Of a stretch of 7,243 nt of DNA, positions 6,352 to 7,243 are shown in pieces. Below the pieces are notes generated by a model. It was given only the letters and a program-made list of their open reading frames with translations, made no database searches and was not told the origin of the DNA. The number at the start of each line of letters is the position of its first letter. The first letter of the stretch is position 1. The DNA is from Leptolyngbyaceae cyanobacterium CSSed165cm_216 (GTDB lineage: Bacteria; Cyanobacteriota; Cyanobacteriia; Phormidesmidales; Phormidesmidaceae). The stretch covers positions 1-7,243 of the forward strand of contig SLIY01000450.1 in assembly GCA_007135385.1 (NCBI GenBank). The letters are read 5' to 3'. A program made the position numbers and the translations under genes.

Positions 6352-6492
6352 GTGGCCAAGCAACGTCAAAAAGCTGATTTACCCACCAAAGTCTGCCCTG
6401 TCTGCCAGCGGCCATTTACCTGGCGCAAAAAATGGGCTGGCTGCTGGGATCAGGTGAGGTACTGCTCTGAGCGCTGCCGTCGCCGTCGCTAG
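6352..6492 (+). CDS. Small cysteine-rich DUF2256-type protein, 46 residues
   Basis: The frame starts with GTG 3 bp after the gun4 stop and ends at TAG 6490-6492. The product has a basic N-terminus, then LPTKVCPVCQRPFTWRKKW (10-28), CWDQVRYCSERC (31-42) and a basic RRRR end. This matches the DUF2256 pattern (CPxCxRPFxWRKKW...CW...YCSxRCR), a small family of unknown function. Cys15, Cys18, Cys38 and Cys42 are candidate zinc ligands of a treble-clef or ribbon-like knuckle, with Cys31 as a fifth cysteine. Its many Arg and Lys residues could suit nucleic-acid binding, which is inference. The tight spacing suggests translational coupling to gun4. At 46 codons it is easily missed by gene callers. 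Confidence 0.88.
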   Translation: MAKQRQKADLPTKVCPVCQRPFTWRKKWAGCWDQVRYCSERCRRRR

Positions 6493-6513
6493 CCTTGGCC
6501 AGCATTGATCGGT

Positions 6514-6531
6514 ATGCTCTGGTTGTACTAG
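6514..6531 (+). other. Five-codon mini-ORF (MLWLY) in the leader of the 166-residue gene
   Basis: ATG CTC TGG TTG TAC TAG ends 10 bases before the first arm of the 16-bp inverted repeat. It has no Shine-Dalgarno site, and such mini-ORFs are common by chance. It is recorded only because its place resembles that of a leader peptide in attenuation systems. Confidence 0.15.
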
Positions 6532-6541
6532 ACTGCCGGAC

Positions 6542-6609
6542 AGATCCCAGGGTTCTTACCTGGGATACCCTGAAATTGCTAGCCCATAGGCTCAAGAACC
6601 CTGGGATCT
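6542..6609 (+). promoter_or_regulatory. Perfect 16-bp inverted repeat with nested alternative hairpin; leader element or terminator
   Basis: AGATCCCAGGGTTCTT (6542-6557) is the exact reverse complement of 6594-6609, with a 36-nt loop. Within it ATCCCAGG (6544-6551) is also the exact reverse complement of CCTGGGAT (6559-6566), with a 7-nt loop, so the first arm can pair with either partner but not both. A small AGCC/GGCT hairpin (6581-6592) fills the loop, and CTCGG/CCGAG (6608-6626) follows. There is no T-run after the long hairpin, so it is a poor intrinsic terminator for gun4-DUF2256. A structured 5' leader of the next gene is the alternative I favour. Confidence 0.6.
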
Positions 6610-6652
6610 CGGCATCGTGTACCGAGGCACTAGCGGCAACGTTCTTACCCCC

Positions 6653-6658
6653 AGGAGG
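6653..6658 (+). promoter_or_regulatory. Strong Shine-Dalgarno site AGGAGG
   Basis: A perfect AGGAGG lies 7 nt before the ATG at 6666. It decides the start of the 166-residue gene against the longer TTG-started frame from 6495. It is the only consensus site in the window. Its first bases belong to CCCAGG (6650-6655), which is complementary to CCTGGG in the upstream inverted repeat. Confidence 0.85.
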
Positions 6659-6665
6659 CCCCGAA

Positions 6666-7166
6666 ATGACTCACGATCAAACCAATTACGACAGAGATGT
6701 ACAGCAAGAATTGCGTCTAGGTCGTCGGTTTTCCCTGGCTGATGTCATTGGCCAAGAAGCAGGAAATTTCATGAAGGGGGAGTCGCCGGTACCTCGTCTA
6801 GTACAGGCCAAAAGCCAGGTGCGCCAGTGTTTAGCCAGCCATCTAAGCGATTTACATGGAGCGCTACACCAGGTGTTGTTGCGGTGGATTGATGCTGATG
6901 ACAGCCGCATCAGCCGCCATTTAGACGCCCCCGAAAACGCCCTAAAAGAGCTGCTAGAAGGGGTACTACAATCCTCTGAAACGCTGTATGAGCTGGTACG
7001 GCAGGCCGATGTCACCTGGGGTCAACTCTACGATGAGCGGCCTCATTTTCAGCAGCCAGGACAAGATCCTCACCCTGATGACGAGTACACCCACGAGTCG
7101 GTACGAGTTGCTCTACGAGCCTGTTTGCAAAAGCTGGCTTCTGAAACTAAAGGGGACTTGTCATGA
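6666..7166 (+). CDS. Hypothetical protein, 166 residues, soluble and mostly helical
   Basis: I do not recognise this protein with certainty. The start is chosen from the AGGAGG site 7 nt upstream; the frame is open back to a TTG at 6495, but that stretch is occupied by leader structure. The product is acidic and Gln-, Glu- and Leu-rich, with no signal peptide or membrane segment. An N-terminal part, FSLADVIGQEAGNFMKGESPVP (22-43), looks motif-like. Heptad-like Leu spacing runs through residues 45-115, suggesting a helical bundle. YDERPHFQQPGQDPHPDDEY (122-141) is a charged, Pro-rich loop before the last helix. The phrasing resembles cyanobacterial conserved hypotheticals, but I cannot name a family. 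The stop is TGA within ATGATG, so a downstream start could overlap, though none there leads to a gene in the window. Confidence 0.75.
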   Translation: MTHDQTNYDRDVQQELRLGRRFSLADVIGQEAGNFMKGESPVPRLVQAKSQVRQCLASHLSDLHGALHQVLLRWIDADDSRISRHLDAPENALKELLEGVLQSSETLYELVRQADVTWGQLYDERPHFQQPGQDPHPDDEYTHESVRVALRACLQKLASETKGDLS

Positions 7167-7243
7167 TGTACCTTACCCAAGTGAGATTCGCTACAGGCTA
7201 AAACCCACTACTATTAGGACGAAATGTGAATTCGGGGTGAAAC
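7167..7243. other. Downstream flank with no supportable gene
   Basis: The ATG overlapping the previous stop opens a frame of only 12 codons (7163-7201), and the ATG at 7224 is followed at once by TGA. A GTG at 7237 could begin a gene beyond the window. No terminator hairpin is visible. Confidence 0.5.

Noticed and set aside
6495..6665. N-terminal extension of the 166-residue protein from a TTG at 6495, adding 57 residues
   Set aside because: The ATG at 6666 has a perfect AGGAGG at 7-nt spacing. The extension is encoded by the palindromic leader and has no recognisable motif. It would also need a TTG start without a ribosome site.
7163..7201. Next gene overlapping the 166-residue gene by ATGA
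   Set aside because: The frame stops after 12 codons, and no other start before the window end leads to a supportable frame.

Overview
The window looks like cyanobacterial chromosome, probably from a GC-rich filamentous lineage. The evidence is a magnesium-chelatase activator Gun4, which is found only in oxygenic phototrophs, nine copies of the HIP1 octamer GCGATCGC in 7.2 kb, a long pentapeptide-repeat protein, and mostly weak or absent Shine-Dalgarno sites. The genes look like ordinary chromosomal housekeeping genes. I see no transposase, integrase, phage gene, CRISPR array, tRNA or rRNA.

Layout. Positions 3-119 (+) hold the last 38 codons of a protein that ends in a membrane helix. It converges on a pentapeptide-repeat gene (255-1070, -) across a gap that carries a heptamer repeat and a dense cluster of GC-rich palindromes. 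A 291-bp divergent region follows, containing a 14-bp tandem repeat. It leads to an LpxB-like glycosyltransferase (1362-2672, +). That gene converges on a minus-strand cluster which, in transcription order, is larE (5528-4683), glk (4659-3598) and yebC (3525-2758). The gaps in the cluster are 23 and 72 bp, so co-transcription is plausible. The second gap holds an imperfect hairpin directly against the yebC start. The 85-bp convergent gap 2673-2757 shows only a weak 5-bp stem and no clear terminator.

Divergently from larE run gun4 (5644-6348, +), a 46-codon cysteine-rich DUF2256-type gene 3 bp later (6352-6492, +), and a gene for a 166-residue protein of unknown function (6666-7166, +). The last gene has the only textbook Shine-Dalgarno site in the window. 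It lies behind a 173-bp leader with a perfect 16-bp inverted repeat, a nested 8-bp alternative hairpin and a segment that could pair with the Shine-Dalgarno site. This leader is the most unusual structure in the window. The final 77 bp contain no supportable gene.

Functional themes are tetrapyrrole synthesis (Gun4), glucose phosphorylation (Glk), sulfur-transfer cofactor chemistry (LarE of the three-cysteine type), translation or transcription control (YebC) and envelope glycolipid-type chemistry (LpxB-like). They do not form one obvious pathway. I found no clearly new multi-gene system. The best leads are the 6542-6658 leader, the yebC 5' hairpin, the isolated three-cysteine LarE and the gun4-DUF2256 pair.
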